Shown: positions 51,406 through 64,000, counted from the first letter of the stretch. The stretch is DNA of 64,000 nt from Verrucomicrobiia bacterium DG1235 (GCA_000155695.1 DS990592.1:1946556-2010555), one strand, 5' to 3'. The notes: generated by a model not told the origin, from the letters alone. Translations and numbers: made by a program.

Positions 51406-51840
51406 ATGAATACTGTAGAAGTCTTTGATCCTGCCCTTTGCTGCTCGAGCGGCGTCTGCGGACCTAGCCCGGACACCGAGCTCGCCGCCTTCGCCTCAAC
51501 CCTCGAGTCCCTCAAAAAACACGACGTAAACGTTGCCAGGCACAACCTCGCCCAAGAGCCGCTCGACTTCGCCCAAAACGCAGAAGTCAAAGCCATCCTC
51601 GAGAAGGACACTGACTCGGCCCTGCCCCTCGTCTTCGTAAACGGCAACCTCTATTTTCGCGGCGTATATCCAAGCTCGGAGCAGTTAGCCAAAGTCCTCG
51701 GCATCGATCTCGCAAAAGAAACTTGCTGTTCCGACGACGACTCCTGCTGCCAGCCAAAAGAAGAAAAAGCGCCCATCAGCTTCGTGAAAGTCGAAGACCC
51801 AAAATCCTCCTGCTGCGATCCCTCCAGCGGTTGCTGCTAG
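51406..51840 (+). CDS. arsD: Arsenite metallochaperone ArsD
   Basis: 144 residues from the ATG at 51406; a TTG at 51370 lies inside the operator. The metal-binding cysteines Cys12, Cys13 and Cys18 (DPALCCSSGVCG) are at the same positions as in E. coli ArsD. The thioredoxin-like body includes ALPLVFVNGNLYFRGVYPSSEQLA. The C-terminus is extended and carries further vicinal pairs: TCCSDDDSCC and SSCCDPSSGCC. ArsD hands As(III) to ArsA. First gene of the operon; arsA follows 28 nt later. Confidence 0.95.
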   Translation: MNTVEVFDPALCCSSGVCGPSPDTELAAFASTLESLKKHDVNVARHNLAQEPLDFAQNAEVKAILEKDTDSALPLVFVNGNLYFRGVYPSSEQLAKVLGIDLAKETCCSDDDSCCQPKEEKAPISFVKVEDPKSSCCDPSSGCC

Positions 51841-51868
51841 TCAAAAGTTCAACTTCGAAATTAAGAGG

Positions 51869-53623
51869 ATGATACAAGCGACAGCCACCCTTCCCGACTT
51901 TCTAGCAAAAGCGACTCGCTTCCTCTTCTTCACAGGAAAAGGCGGCGTCGGAAAAACCACCCTCGCCTGCTCGACCGCCCTCGCCCTCGCCGAGCGCGGG
52001 AGCTCCGTCTTGCTCGTTAGCACCGATCCCGCTTCAAACTTGGACGAAGTCCTCGGTACCCAACTCGCAACTACGCCCACGCCCATAGAAAAAGCACCCG
52101 GACTCCACGCTCTCAACATCGACCCCGAAGCCGCCGCTCAACAATACCGCGAACGCATCGTCGATCCGATCCGCGGCATCCTTCCGGACGCGACCGTCGC
52201 AAATATCGAAGAACAGCTCTCCGGAGCCTGCACCACCGAAATCGCCAGCTTCAACGAATTTTCGCGCCTCCTCGGCGACTCCGATTCAGTCTCCGCCTAT
52301 CAGTACGTGATTCTGGATACGGCCCCAACGGGACACACCCTGCGCCTGCTCGCCCTACCCGCCGCATGGAGCGATTTTATCGCCGACAACAAAACAGGCT
52401 CCACCTGTCTCGGTCCGCTGGCCGGGCTCGCCGACCAACGCGTCGTCTACGAGGCCGCCCTCTCTGTTCTTCGCGACCCAAATCAGACAACACTTACTCT
52501 CGTCGCCCGCGCCGATACGCCATCACTCCAAGAAGCCGATCGCGCCCGAGCCGAGCTCGCCGAACTCGGCGTGCTAAACCAAGTCCTCATCCTTAACGCT
52601 CTCTTCCGAGCAACCGACAAAACCGATCCGCTCGCATCGAGCATGCAAGCTCGAGCCGAAGAGGCGCTCGAACGCTCTCCTACAGGCTTGGAAAAGCTCC
52701 CCACCTATCAGTCACCCTTCCGCATCAACGGATTATCCGGAATCGAAAAACTGAGAAATCTCTACTCCAACAACACCGAGTCGATTCCACAAGACACGCC
52801 AAAGTCTAGCCTACAGTCGTATCCAGAACTGGATACCATTGTAGATCAGCTTTCCGCCAATGGACGCGGAGTCATCATGACTATGGGAAAAGGAGGAGTC
52901 GGAAAAACCTCTCTCGCCAAACAAATCGCCATCGAACTCGCGGCCCGCGGCCACAAGACTCTGCTTACCACTACAGATCCCGCCAACCACGTCACCGACC
53001 TATCACCCGAGCTGGACTCTCTCCTTAGCGTCAGCGCCATCGATCCCAAAGAAGTCACGCGCCAACACGTCGAAACCGTGCTCGCAACAAGCGGCCAAGA
53101 CCTCGATTCCTCCGCCCGCGAACTCCTCGAAGAAGAGCTCCGCTCTCCCTGCACCGAAGAGATCGCTGTCTTCACCGCTTTCGCTCACGAAGTCGCCAAA
53201 GGCGAAGAACAATTCGTCGTCCTCGACACCGCCCCAACCGGGCACACCCTGCTTCTCCTCGACGCCACCGAGGCCTACCACCGAGAAGTCCTCAAAAACG
53301 CGTCCGCCCTGCCGGAAGCCGTGCAACAACTGCTTCCTCGCCTTCGGGACCCGGAATTCACCCGTACCCTTATCGTCGCCCTACCCGAGGCGACTCCCGT
53401 ACACGAAGCCGCCCAACTTCAATCCGACCTCCGCCGCGCCGAGATCGAACCCTACGCCTGGGTCGTGAATCAATGTATCAATACATCCGATACACAAGAC
53501 CCACAGCTCCTCGCTAAAGCTGCTTTCGAAGAAACCTACATACAAGAAGTCGCCACCCAGCACGCTAAGCGCTGGGCCATAAACTACTGGACCCACATTC
53601 CTTCAACCGCCTCCGTAAAATAA
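51869..53623 (+). CDS. arsA: Arsenite efflux ATPase ArsA
   Basis: A 584-residue protein with the full two-half layout. Each half has a P-loop ([12 protein letters not shown] near residue 22; [11 protein letters not shown] near 332) and a DTAPTGHTL signature (about residues 151 and 452). Conserved cysteines occur in the equivalent [12 protein letters not shown] and [12 protein letters not shown] segments, the As(III) site region. It normally couples to ArsB; with Acr3 it may also drive export. It lies between arsD and arsC. Confidence 0.97.
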   Translation: MIQATATLPDFLAKATRFLFFTGKGGVGKTTLACSTALALAERGSSVLLVSTDPASNLDEVLGTQLATTPTPIEKAPGLHALNIDPEAAAQQYRERIVDPIRGILPDATVANIEEQLSGACTTEIASFNEFSRLLGDSDSVSAYQYVILDTAPTGHTLRLLALPAAWSDFIADNKTGSTCLGPLAGLADQRVVYEAALSVLRDPNQTTLTLVARADTPSLQEADRARAELAELGVLNQVLILNALFRATDKTDPLASSMQARAEEALERSPTGLEKLPTYQSPFRINGLSGIEKLRNLYSNNTESIPQDTPKSSLQSYPELDTIVDQLSANGRGVIMTMGKGGVGKTSLAKQIAIELAARGHKTLLTTTDPANHVTDLSPELDSLLSVSAIDPKEVTRQHVETVLATSGQDLDSSARELLEEELRSPCTEEIAVFTAFAHEVAKGEEQFVVLDTAPTGHTLLLLDATEAYHREVLKNASALPEAVQQLLPRLRDPEFTRTLIVALPEATPVHEAAQLQSDLRRAEIEPYAWVVNQCINTSDTQDPQLLAKAAFEETYIQEVATQHAKRWAINYWTHIPSTASVK

Positions 53624-53639
53624 CCTCCCTTTCCACACC

Positions 53640-54074
53640 ATGAGTACCAACAAAAAAAAGATCCTCATTCTCTGCACCGGAAACTCCTGCCGCAGCCATA
53701 TGGCTGAAGGCATTCTTCGCAACGCTCTCGGCGACGCCCACGAAGTTTTCTCCGCAGGAGCCAAGCCCTCAGGCTATGTTCACCCGCAAGCGATCGAAGT
53801 CATGAAAGAACTCGGCATCGACGTGTCTGGACACACTTCCAAGCACCTCGACCAATTTCTCGACGCTGGTATCGACACCGTCATTACAGTCTGCGGAAAC
53901 GCCGACCAAGCCTGCCCCACTTTTCCGGGCAAGGTCAACCGCTACCACTGGGGCTTCGAAGATCCTCCACACGCCCAACGCGAAGGCGAAGAGCTCATCG
54001 ACGCATTCCGCCGCATCCGAGACGAAATCAAGCTCGTCTTCGAAGCCTACGCCGCCGGCCTCCTCGAAAAATAA
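53640..54074 (+). CDS. arsC: Arsenate reductase, thioredoxin-coupled (LMW-PTP fold)
   Basis: A 144-residue protein. The phosphatase loop is [14 protein letters not shown], with nucleophile Cys12, Cys17 and Arg18. The redox cysteines are Cys85 and Cys92 ([10 protein letters not shown]). The acid is in the GFEDPPH loop. This three-cysteine set is that of the S. aureus pI258-type ArsC, which uses thioredoxin. It reduces As(V) to As(III), the substrate of ArsD/ArsA/Acr3. It starts 16 nt after arsA. Confidence 0.97.
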   Translation: MSTNKKKILILCTGNSCRSHMAEGILRNALGDAHEVFSAGAKPSGYVHPQAIEVMKELGIDVSGHTSKHLDQFLDAGIDTVITVCGNADQACPTFPGKVNRYHWGFEDPPHAQREGEELIDAFRRIRDEIKLVFEAYAAGLLEK

Positions 54075-54235
54075 ATTTCAAAAGATGGGGCGGCCTGTCC
54101 TCAGGACGCCCTTCCCCTGCTACCTTCTCCCTCCACCAACCCTCAAGCCAACCCAATCAAAATCCTGCCCGAGCGAAGCTCGGGTCCTGCCCGCGCAGCG
54201 GATCTTGTTAATTCACCACAACCTTTCCGACAGCC
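54075..54235 (+). other. Intercistronic arsC-acr3 spacer with two hairpins
   Basis: An imperfect stem around GTCCTCAGGAC within GGGCG...GCCC (about 54088-54120) and a perfect CCCGAGC GAA GCTCGGG hairpin (about 54158-54175). No T-runs follow. They may set the relative expression of acr3 by processing or attenuation. Confidence 0.45.
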
Positions 54236-55315
54236 ATGTCCGACACGCCAGCCAACATCCCCGGCGCCTGCGCCCCCGCCCGCAAAAAGCTGGGTCTGCT
54301 CGACCGCTTCCTTACCCTCTGGATCTTCCTCGCCATCGCTGTCGGTGTCGCCATCGGCGCCCTCTCGGACGGCGTCACCGAATTCCTCGACAAATTTCAA
54401 GTCGGCACCACCAATATCCCAATCGCCATCGGCCTCATCCTCATGATGTATCCGCCACTGGCGAAAGTGCGCTACGAGGAAATGCACCGCGTATTCAGAA
54501 ACGTCAAAGTGCTCTCCCTCTCCCTCGTGCAAAACTGGGTCATCGGCCCAGTCCTCATGTTCGCCCTCGCCATCCTCTTCCTCCAGGATCACCCGGAGTA
54601 CATGACCGGCGTCATCCTCATCGGCCTCGCCCGCTGTATCGCCATGGTCATCGTCTGGAACGAGCTCGCCGAGGGAGACAACGAATACGCCGCAGGCCTT
54701 GTCGCCTTTAACAGTGTCTTCCAAATCGTTTTCTTCAGCGTCTACGCCTGGGTATTCATAACTTGGCTACCGGGTATCTTCGGTCTAGAAGGAAGTGTCG
54801 TGGCCATCACCATGGGCGAAGTTGCGAAAAGCGTTTTCATCTACCTCGGAATCCCTTTCCTCGCGGGCATGCTGACTCGCTTCATCGGAGTAAAACTCAA
54901 AGGACGAGAATGGTACGAAACTAAATTCATCCCCAAGATCAGCCCCATCACCCTCATCGCCCTGCTCTTCACCATCGTCCTCATGTTCAGCTTCAAGGGC
55001 GACACCATCCTACAGCTTCCGTTCGACGTCGTCCGCATCGCCATCCCGCTCACCATCTACTTCATCATCATGTTCGTGGTCAGCTTCTACATGGGCAAAT
55101 GGGTGGGCGCCGACTACAAGCAAAGCGTTACCCTCAGCTTCACCGCCGCGAGCAACAATTTCGAACTGGCAATCGCAGTCGCGGTCGCCGTCTTCGGCAT
55201 CGGCTCGGGCATCGCCTTCGCCGCCGTCATCGGCCCCCTCGTCGAAGTCCCCGTCATGATCGCCCTCGTTAACCTCGCTTTCTACTTCCGCCGCAAACTC
55301 TTCCTCAAAGCCTAG
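54236..55315 (+). CDS. acr3: Arsenite efflux permease Acr3
   Basis: A 359-residue protein with about ten membrane helices. Family landmarks: [41 protein letters not shown], the cysteine in [21 protein letters not shown], and [20 protein letters not shown]. These match Acr3 rather than ArsB. It exports As(III) across the inner membrane. It follows arsC after a 160-nt spacer. Confidence 0.97.
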   Translation: MSDTPANIPGACAPARKKLGLLDRFLTLWIFLAIAVGVAIGALSDGVTEFLDKFQVGTTNIPIAIGLILMMYPPLAKVRYEEMHRVFRNVKVLSLSLVQNWVIGPVLMFALAILFLQDHPEYMTGVILIGLARCIAMVIVWNELAEGDNEYAAGLVAFNSVFQIVFFSVYAWVFITWLPGIFGLEGSVVAITMGEVAKSVFIYLGIPFLAGMLTRFIGVKLKGREWYETKFIPKISPITLIALLFTIVLMFSFKGDTILQLPFDVVRIAIPLTIYFIIMFVVSFYMGKWVGADYKQSVTLSFTAASNNFELAIAVAVAVFGIGSGIAFAAVIGPLVEVPVMIALVNLAFYFRRKLFLKA

Positions 55316-55375
55316 ACTAGGGCCTGACCGCCGCGCCACGCCTATTACAACCCGGTTCGAACCCTACCGCACTCG

Positions 55376-55723
55376 ATGGACCCCACCAACATCTACAAAG
55401 CCCTCTCCGACGAAAGCCGCCTGCGCATTTTGAACCTTTTGCGGAGTGGCCCCCTCTGCGTCTGTCACGTACAGGAAGCCCTTCAGCTTCCTCAGCCTAA
55501 AATCTCAAAGCAACTCGCCTACCTTAAAAAGCATGGCCTCTTGCAATCTCGACGTCACAACAATTGGACGATTTACGAGATTCCGCACCCGCAACCCTCC
55601 ATCCTTGCAGCAAACCTCAGCGAGCTTGAGAACTTCTTCAAGTCAGATCCATACGCAAAGGATTCGGCTCGTATCACGAAAATCGATACGAGCGTCGCTT
55701 GTATTCCTTCGTGCAACAGTTAG
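55376..55723 (+). CDS. arsR: ArsR/SmtB-family arsenite-responsive repressor
   Basis: A 115-residue winged-helix protein. The As(III) site is the CxC of [11 protein letters not shown] (Cys28, Cys30), as in E. coli ArsR. The recognition helix is [19 protein letters not shown], followed by the wing [11 protein letters not shown]. Further cysteines occur at the C-terminus (ACIPSC). It probably represses the operon from the 51337 dyad and releases it on As(III). It is the last gene of its own operon, an uncommon place for arsR. It overlaps the convergent chemoreceptor gene by 4 nt. Confidence 0.95.
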   Translation: MDPTNIYKALSDESRLRILNLLRSGPLCVCHVQEALQLPQPKISKQLAYLKKHGLLQSRRHNNWTIYEIPHPQPSILAANLSELENFFKSDPYAKDSARITKIDTSVACIPSCNS

Positions 55724-57300
55724 CGCTCCCACATATCAAAATCGCCCGTTCCTGATTGAGAGCTCACTGCCACAGGCTCGGCTTCATACGAATTCGCGGG
55801 CGCGGTTGCCGGAGTCCTCAAAGCTGCAGTTTGCACGCTTCCGCCAGAAGCGGACCCTGATTTCGCGCCCTCTACCAAACCAATCAACTGCTGGGTATAG
55901 TCCTTCAACTGGTTCGCTTGCGAATTCATTTCCAGAGCAGAACTTGCATTCTCCTCAGATGCAGAAGCCGCTTCCTGAACCTTACCGTCGATTTCTCGGA
56001 CGCTTGAGTTGATCTGACGAATTCCTTGAGCCTGCTCTTGGGAAGACTCAGCGATCTGTTCCATCAAATTGGCGACTTGGTCGATTTGAGAAGCAACACC
56101 TTCAAACGAGGTACCCGTCTCTGCCACAATTGCCTCGCTCTGTTGAATACTGTTTACCGATTGCTCGATCAAACTGCCAGTACCCCTGGCGGCCTCTGCG
56201 GCTCGCATCGCAAGGGAACGTACTTCATCCGCAACTACAGCAAAACCGGCACCGGCCTCACCTGCACGCGCCGCCTCAACAGCTGCATTCAGGGCGAGAA
56301 TGTTTGTCTGGAACGCAATTTCATCGATGGTCTGAACGATCTTTGATGTCTTGTCGCTTGTCTCGGAAACGATGTTCATGGACTTCGTCAACTCTTCCAT
56401 CTGAGCATTCGAACGTGCAATCGTCTGACTCGCGTTCTTCATCAGGTCATTCGCTTCAATCGCGCCGGAAGAGTTCTTGTCCGTCATGGCAGACATCTCT
56501 TCAAGCGATGATGAAATTTCCTCGATACCAGCAGCTTGGGTTGTCGAGCCTTCAGACATACGCTCGCTCGTTTGCGATACCAGGTTAGACGAGTTCGCCA
56601 CTTGCTCGGAAGAGCTACTCAATCCCTTGATGATTGATCCAATGGGCTTCACCACAGAACGACTAACGAAGAACATCACGAAGCAAATCGCCACCACAGC
56701 TGCCAAGCCACCGGCTACTACGGCCGAGTGAGTGAAGGAAGCGGTGCTATTCAACGCAGCTTCTCGCACGACAAGCAGATCGGCTTCCGCTTGTATGAAG
56801 TCAGCGATTTCCGCTCGGAATGAGTCGAAGTACTTTTTACCCCGGGCCTCGCCCACGACCGAGGCCACTTCGTCCATAGTCTTGGAAGTACCCACTTCGC
56901 GACGAAATGCGATCATCGGTTCAACGACCTCGCGCTGCCACTCGCCAATATAGTTACGGATGGTGTCGAGGCGCTGTACTTGAGTAGGATTGTCGCTAAC
57001 CGTTCTCCGCAAGTCGCTCACCAAGGTAGTGAAACGCTCCTTGCCTCCATTATACGGCTCAAGGAACTCGTCCTTACCGGCGAGAAGGAATCCTCTCATA
57101 CCGGTTTCCATATCTACCGCGGCAGCGACTACATCTTGAGCATGTCGGATTACTTTGTGTGTATGATCAACCCAACTACTGTCTTCTTTCATAGAGGATA
57201 TCGACACGTACGCAATCACGCTGACAATTGCAAAGATTGCCACGGGAATAGCGTTCAAGGCGATTAGCTTACTGTTGAGTGTTAGATTTTTGAGATTCAT
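55720..57300 (-). CDS. Methyl-accepting chemotaxis protein
   Basis: A 526-residue protein. Membrane helices at about 11-32 and 190-212 flank a periplasmic helical bundle resembling CHASE3/4HB ([19 protein letters not shown]). A HAMP-like region follows, then the signalling domain with the very conserved hairpin tip [20 protein letters not shown]. The C-terminal tail has no NWETF pentapeptide. It senses an unknown periplasmic cue and controls CheA. It starts 51 nt after a porin gene on the same strand, so the two may be co-transcribed. Confidence 0.95.
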   Translation of the reverse strand: MNLKNLTLNSKLIALNAIPVAIFAIVSVIAYVSISSMKEDSSWVDHTHKVIRHAQDVVAAAVDMETGMRGFLLAGKDEFLEPYNGGKERFTTLVSDLRRTVSDNPTQVQRLDTIRNYIGEWQREVVEPMIAFRREVGTSKTMDEVASVVGEARGKKYFDSFRAEIADFIQAEADLLVVREAALNSTASFTHSAVVAGGLAAVVAICFVMFFVSRSVVKPIGSIIKGLSSSSEQVANSSNLVSQTSERMSEGSTTQAAGIEEISSSLEEMSAMTDKNSSGAIEANDLMKNASQTIARSNAQMEELTKSMNIVSETSDKTSKIVQTIDEIAFQTNILALNAAVEAARAGEAGAGFAVVADEVRSLAMRAAEAARGTGSLIEQSVNSIQQSEAIVAETGTSFEGVASQIDQVANLMEQIAESSQEQAQGIRQINSSVREIDGKVQEAASASEENASSALEMNSQANQLKDYTQQLIGLVEGAKSGSASGGSVQTAALRTPATAPANSYEAEPVAVSSQSGTGDFDMWER

Positions 57301-57351
57301 TTTTTGTCTGGTCCTTGTTGCTTGTGGTTATCTGAAAACTTGTGGGTTTTG

Positions 57352-58461
57352 TTAAAAGGAAGCGTTGTATTCAAATCGGTAGCGAGTCGCCTCTTGAAGC
57401 GAGTCCATGACGTCCCTCAGAAAAACATAACCCATGAAGGATTGATTCTCAGCGAAGCTATAGATCGCCTGAAAACCATGCCCTTGCATCCCAACCGGAT
57501 GAGAGCCTGATCCAAAACGCACCCAATCACCTTCGGCGTAAGGAGTACTCACCGACAAGGCTTCCACCCGAGCGTATGTGTATCCAAATTTCAGTTCATC
57601 ATTCGCCTTCCAAGAAGCGGTCGCGAGAAATCCAAAGTCTTCGCCATCCAAACTGTCGCCATCGTAACGAGTGAGGTTCTTGTAGAGATCGATGCCCAGC
57701 GAAACCGGTTGCCCTCCCGCATCGGCTTCGGCTTTGAAGCTCATATTCGCTATCGAGTAGTCACGGATTCGATCAAACCCGCCATATGCGTCGCTACTGG
57801 AATCACTGTCGATGAAGTAACCACCTGCAGCGATCGTCCAGTCGACCTCATTAACGCTACCGATCAGATACGCCTGAAACGCAGCCATCTGATCATCAAA
57901 CTCGTTTTTGCCGTGAGGAAGCTCGAAGTAACCCGCAGAGAGTGTAGCAAAAACCGAATCGGCATTCAAATCCTTGGAGGCGAACACTCCCATCGGCGTT
58001 ACATCGCCACTCCAAAACAAATCGTTCTGCGTCCAAAATGGCAATGAGCCACGACCAGCGCTTAAAACATACCCGTCTCCGGCAAACTGATACAGCCAGG
58101 TATCCATAAAAACATCCGAGCTGTCACTTCCCCCCACACTTCTGTACTCAGCTCGAGCTCGTGTTTTGAACGAACCTTTTTCACCTAACTGAAAATCGAT
58201 CTGAGGCGTTAGACGAAACCGGTACGGGTTCACATCTTGCAGGTCCTCGCCAGCTTCACCGATGAGCGCCGTATTGTTATCAACACGCAAATGAACCTCG
58301 GTTGAAACTGAAGCGCTGGACAACCATTCCCAACCCACCTGATCATCCGCATTTGCGGAAGCGACGACCGAGAGACCAAGCAGTGAAAAGGTGACAAGCA
58401 ATGACCTAAGCGAATCCGCATTTAGGCGCCCTTGGGGTACGTGAGAGCTGTTTCTAGTCAT
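57352..58461 (-). CDS. Putative outer-membrane porin
   Basis: A 369-residue protein with a signal peptide (LLGLSVVASANAD). The body is a run of amphipathic beta strands with aromatic girdles (FKTRARAEYRSVGG, LKFGYTYARVEALSV), ending RYRFEYNASF with a terminal Phe. It has the features of a 14-18-stranded barrel. The alginate-export/OprO-like family is possible. Substrate unknown. It precedes the chemoreceptor gene, perhaps linking uptake and sensing of one compound. Confidence 0.75.
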   Translation of the reverse strand: MTRNSSHVPQGRLNADSLRSLLVTFSLLGLSVVASANADDQVGWEWLSSASVSTEVHLRVDNNTALIGEAGEDLQDVNPYRFRLTPQIDFQLGEKGSFKTRARAEYRSVGGSDSSDVFMDTWLYQFAGDGYVLSAGRGSLPFWTQNDLFWSGDVTPMGVFASKDLNADSVFATLSAGYFELPHGKNEFDDQMAAFQAYLIGSVNEVDWTIAAGGYFIDSDSSSDAYGGFDRIRDYSIANMSFKAEADAGGQPVSLGIDLYKNLTRYDGDSLDGEDFGFLATASWKANDELKFGYTYARVEALSVSTPYAEGDWVRFGSGSHPVGMQGHGFQAIYSFAENQSFMGYVFLRDVMDSLQEATRYRFEYNASF

Positions 58462-58780
58462 AGTGGGAGGTATCCTGGTGGTCTCGATGGTACTCGATCA
58501 GTTGTACACCAAGGTGGTCACTTAGTTTTTCGTCCAAACCCCAGAACTCTTAAATGACAAATCCATATTTACACGGACACAGGCACCAGTAGATACCCTT
58601 CTAATCCAGATAGAGACGCGAATGCCAAAACACTCTATCTCCGGTATTCACCCGCGGAGTGAATGAGATCGGACTGGTAAAACCGGCAAGCAGCAACCAA
58701 GCGCAAAAATACAAATAAGGGGATTTTTCTGTAGATTGATTCACACGATATTCAAAGGCGATCAATCCACTCGAATCCAC
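58462..58780. other. Spacer between porin and ligA
   Basis: About 320 bp. It contains a GATTGAT...ATCAATC inverted repeat (about 58734-58768) just after the ligA stop. No T-run accompanies it on the minus strand. No gene seen. Confidence 0.4.
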
Positions 58781-60796
<2,016 letters not shown>

Positions 60797-60813
60797 TTAG
60801 AGCCCGCAAGCGC

Positions 60814-61236
60814 CTACTTGGCAAGCCGTCCCCAAAGTCGCGTCTCAAGTATTTTGCGATACCAACCCCAGTTCCGATAGAGATAGATCGCCAGCAACGC
60901 TCCAGACAAGTCCGCCAGCCAATCCCACGGATCGAAACTCCGCGCCGGATTAAAGAACTGCAAAGACTCGTCAACCAAGCCAAAGGCCACCACACCGACC
61001 ATAGCGACCAGCCATCGCCGATGTTCCATAAACCCAATACGCAGACAGCGAAACAGTAAAGTACCCAAAAGCCCGAATACGAGCAGGTGAGCAAGCTTGT
61101 CGAAACCGACCACATCCGGCCCAGACGGTCGCCCTCCCACACTTGACGCGTAGACAATCGTCGCCATCACCCCTATCGGCGGTAGCCAAAGGCGAAACTT
61201 GCTAAACTGATTCTCAGGTCCCTTCGGCATATCCAT
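60814..61236 (-). CDS. VanZ-family membrane protein
   Basis: About 140 residues from MDMPKGPENQF (61236); a longer frame to 61344 has no fitting N-terminus. Four membrane segments are present. The VanZ pattern includes GFDKLAHLLVFGLLGTLLF and the DESLQFFNPARSFDPWDWLADLSGALLA signature, with the family's conserved D.ANT/S-like GxLLA end. Function is unclear outside teicoplanin resistance; here it is simply a conserved membrane protein cotranscribed with ligA. Confidence 0.85.
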   Translation of the reverse strand: MDMPKGPENQFSKFRLWLPPIGVMATIVYASSVGGRPSGPDVVGFDKLAHLLVFGLLGTLLFRCLRIGFMEHRRWLVAMVGVVAFGLVDESLQFFNPARSFDPWDWLADLSGALLAIYLYRNWGWYRKILETRLWGRLAK

Positions 61237-61806
61237 TCGTGAAAACACAAAAAAGCCACCAACGCGGCGGCAATCGAGAAATAAAAGTTCGGATTCGCGG
61301 AATTCGAAAAAACTATCCTTTCTCCAACAACCCCCGAAGGGCAACCCCGCCGTCGTTAACAGCTGTATTGAGCTGCCGAAGTCCCGAACTGCTCAAACAG
61401 CACTCAACCTGACCCAAGTTGTCTAGAAACCCGCGATCCAAACACCAGCGGGAAATAGACAACAATGCAGGATTAGGTAAATCCGAACATCGCAAACGAC
61501 CCGCGCTCAGCAGTTTTCGATATCGAAACAAACCTTGTGTTGGACTATCTATTGGAAAGCGAAACCGCCTTGCTCAACTTTTATAAGGATAATCAGAAGC
61601 CTGTAGAAATCGAAAGTCCTCATATAGAGAGCCGCAGCGCTATCACCACGCAATTGCGGCGAGCCCTTGATCAGCAACAGCCTAAAACACCGAGGCATAC
61701 GAACCCCCGCCAACACCTTTGCTGAGTGCGGATAAGCTCAGCAACTCACTAATCAATCTCGTATCCAAATAAATACGACGACTCCATCCCTCTCCTGCAA
61801 CGACAC
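61237..61806. other. Spacer between vanZ-like and FN3-type secreted gene
   Basis: About 570 bp. Two short frames (61313-61531 minus and 61537-61725 plus) lack ribosome sites, motifs or neighbours that would support them. No repeat or RNA gene seen. Confidence 0.4.
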
Positions 61807-63195
61807 ATGCCGCTCCGCCAACTCCTCGCCTTAAGCTTCACTACCATCGGCCTGCTAAAGTGCCCGAACATAGTCCAAGCGAACCAAACTGTATCCTACG
61901 AAATCCGACGAAGCAATTCAGCCGACTTATCTTCTTCGACTCTGGTTGGCACGACCTCCTCGACGCATTTTATCGATACCGACGCGAAGGTTCAGGACGC
62001 CACGTACCATTACTTCGTTCGAGCGTCATGGGGAACTCAAGTTGACCTGCTGATTTTCGGTAAGACAATTCCTGCACGCTTCTTCTACCCTTCGACGTCT
62101 TCGGACGAAGTTCCAGATCTCCTATACCACACCCAAGAATCGAGCTTCAGCGGTGCCTTCTTCCTGCTAGAAAGCGAATCCACCTCCGCGCCAAGCCTCA
62201 TCTGGCCTGAAAACAAGGACCTTCTCAGCGAGACAATAATAGAGGAGCTCGGCACGATCACAAGAGCGGCGACAGTGGACTGGACGGCAAACTTAGCGCT
62301 TATCAACTCTCCTGCAGGCATTGAAATCGAATGGGATCCCTTTCAGTCATTCGGAAGAAACTCTAGTATTCAAACTTTAGATATCACCAGAGACATCCCG
62401 GAACCGACTCCTCCCAGCGAGATCGTAATTGATTCAATCACTACTCCTGGGACCATTCATATAAGCTGGAAAGCCAGCCTAAGCGCCGCTTCCTATACAA
62501 TATACAGATCCACATCTGACAATCGCCAACTCGCTACGAAGATAGCCGAAAACACAACAGCCGTCACCTACACAGATTCAAATATCATCCCCGGCGAAGA
62601 AATCACAATCCTATCAGACGCTCACCCCGGTTACGCGTTTTCCAATTGGCTAATAAACGATGAATCCGTTCAAAGCTCAAACAGCTATACAATAATGATC
62701 GAATCGGACACGCACGTCGAAGCAAGCTACGAACTAGCGATGCCAGAGAGTTATATAAACTGGATCGACCAGATATCTCCTTCGACAATAAACCTTCATC
62801 TAATAGGACCTGACAAAGATATCGATCGCGATGGCTTGGTAAACTACCTCGAATATATACTCGCTACCGACGAGCCCACGCATCCTTCGGAACGAACTGA
62901 CTACGTCGCCCTCAGCCCAATAGAAAACGGCAACAAGCTAGCGATTCAGTTTTCCGCAATCCCCTCGCTACAAAGCGGCGAGCTCTGGGTCGCTTCGTCA
63001 ACTGATTTGAAAAACTGGCAAAATGCCCAGCTACTCTTTGACGACCAAGATTGGACCCTAGAAGGTGATACCGCATTCGATATGAGCATCGAATCAGAAC
63101 TCGCCATTTCCACCGAAGGCCGCTGGGAAATAAACCTCACGATGGATAGCCAACAACAAATGTGGATTCGACTATTCTCACCCCTATCAAACTAG
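61807..63195 (+). CDS. Secreted FN3/InlB-type repeat protein
   Basis: A 462-residue protein with a signal peptide (residues 1-26, NIVQAN). It starts directly in an FN3-like strand (YEIRRSNSADLSSS), with a second FN3 around IHISWKASLSAASYTIYRS. An InlB-B-like repeat follows (VTYTDSNIIPGEEITILSDAHPGYAFSNWLIND). Then come the calcium-type segment DIDRDGLVNYLEYILATDE and a C-terminal beta domain like that of the giant 13309-18729 protein. The N-terminus looks abrupt, so part of an older longer gene may have been lost. Ligand unknown. Confidence 0.72.
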   Translation: MPLRQLLALSFTTIGLLKCPNIVQANQTVSYEIRRSNSADLSSSTLVGTTSSTHFIDTDAKVQDATYHYFVRASWGTQVDLLIFGKTIPARFFYPSTSSDEVPDLLYHTQESSFSGAFFLLESESTSAPSLIWPENKDLLSETIIEELGTITRAATVDWTANLALINSPAGIEIEWDPFQSFGRNSSIQTLDITRDIPEPTPPSEIVIDSITTPGTIHISWKASLSAASYTIYRSTSDNRQLATKIAENTTAVTYTDSNIIPGEEITILSDAHPGYAFSNWLINDESVQSSNSYTIMIESDTHVEASYELAMPESYINWIDQISPSTINLHLIGPDKDIDRDGLVNYLEYILATDEPTHPSERTDYVALSPIENGNKLAIQFSAIPSLQSGELWVASSTDLKNWQNAQLLFDDQDWTLEGDTAFDMSIESELAISTEGRWEINLTMDSQQQMWIRLFSPLSN

Positions 63196-63263
63196 GAAAA
63201 CAATCTATGCTCTCAAACAAAGTGGACAAACTCTCAGTAATCTTGAACCGCAGCGTGTACATT

Positions 63264-63283
63264 CCCCGCCGCTTGCGGCGGGG
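63264..63283 (+). terminator. GC hairpin downstream of the FN3-type gene
   Basis: CCCCGCCG, loop CTTG, CGGCGGGG: a perfect 8-bp stem about 70 nt after the stop codon. No U-run follows, so termination is uncertain. Confidence 0.4.
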
Positions 63284-63371
63284 TTGCAATCCAAGGGCGC
63301 AGATATTCACTTTAAGCCCCCTCAAAAAAAGCCTCTTCCGCAACGATTTACGAAAGAGACTTCTTTTCAAA

Positions 63372-63448
63372 TGGTCGGGCTAGCGGGATTCGAACCCACG
63401 ACCTCTTGTCCCCCAGACAAGCGCGCTACCAGGCTGCGCCATAGCCCG
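63372..63448 (-). tRNA. tRNA-Pro, anticodon GGG
   Basis: A 77-nt cloverleaf on the minus strand, including an encoded CCA end (63374-63372). The acceptor stem CGGGCTA pairs with TAGCCCG, discriminator A. The D-loop has AGCCTGGTAGCGC. The anticodon stem is CTTGT/ACAAG with loop CTGGGGG, anticodon GGG at 63414-63412. The T-arm is GTGGGTTCGAATCCCGC. Confidence 0.97.
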
Positions 63449-63516
63449 AATTTGAAAGAGCGGCCAATCTGTACAGCCACTCCGTGAAGATCAATGAAAA
63501 CTTGCGGGAATTTCGC

Positions 63517-64000
<484 letters not shown>

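Noticed and set aside
61313-61725. Two short frames between vanZ-like and FN3-type genes
   Set aside because: No supporting signal; composition does not resemble neighbouring genes.

Overview
The window looks like a stretch of a Verrucomicrobiota chromosome, most likely from the Opitutales/Puniceicoccales side (Pelagicoccus-like). This is inferred from a VPDSG-type C-terminal sorting signal, a 1207-residue Opitutaceae-style TonB-dependent receptor, an ASPIC/UnbV FG-GAP protein, slipin/GntR and LptCAB-HprK neighbourhoods, and very large secreted beta-sandwich proteins. No 16S gene is present, so the genus is not proven. Most genes have high-GC codon use; the first 4.6 kb are visibly richer in A+T.

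Region 1 (1-4574) is the most unusual part: a chromosomal integron. A decayed integrase-like gene runs leftward off the window edge. Five cassettes point away from it, each ending in a 68-86 bp attC-like site (1178, 1887, 2716, 3062, 4498). All five sites share the same internal spacing. The cassettes encode an S26 signal-peptidase-like protein lacking the usual lysine, a secreted transglutaminase-like protein, a GNAT acetyltransferase, a small membrane protein and a secreted serine hydrolase. The last site has lost its R' half, so the array seems truncated.

Region 2 (4.6-13.2 kb) holds scattered single genes: a helical-repeat protein, secreted proteins of unknown function, a second serine hydrolase, a GntR regulator coupled to a slipin with a perfect palindromic operator, a CTERM-anchored protein and a ThuA-domain protein. 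Region 3 (13.3-24.2 kb) carries a giant secreted repeat protein split into two reading frames, a 0.9 kb spacer with paired palindromes, and a TonB-dependent receptor.

Region 4 (24.3-41.1 kb) is mostly housekeeping: elbB, creD, grpE-dnaJ, an AsmA-like protein, manA, ftsK, a VPDSG-CTERM protein, a GDSL esterase, a 1073-residue FG-GAP/UnbV protein, rodZ and a TonB-like protein. Region 5 (41.2-50.8 kb) runs almost wholly rightward: rpiB, an aldo/keto reductase, a lipoprotein with no normal start, a fused E1 dehydrogenase, kdsC-lptC-lptA-lptB, hprK and dnaA. Heptanucleotide tandem repeats recur here at four places.

Region 6 (51.3-55.7 kb) is a complete arsenic operon, arsD-arsA-arsC-acr3-arsR, behind a perfect 14-bp inverted repeat. 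Region 7 (55.7-64 kb) has a porin-chemoreceptor pair, vanZ-like/ligA, a secreted FN3-type protein, tRNA-Pro(GGG) and the 3' part of folE2.
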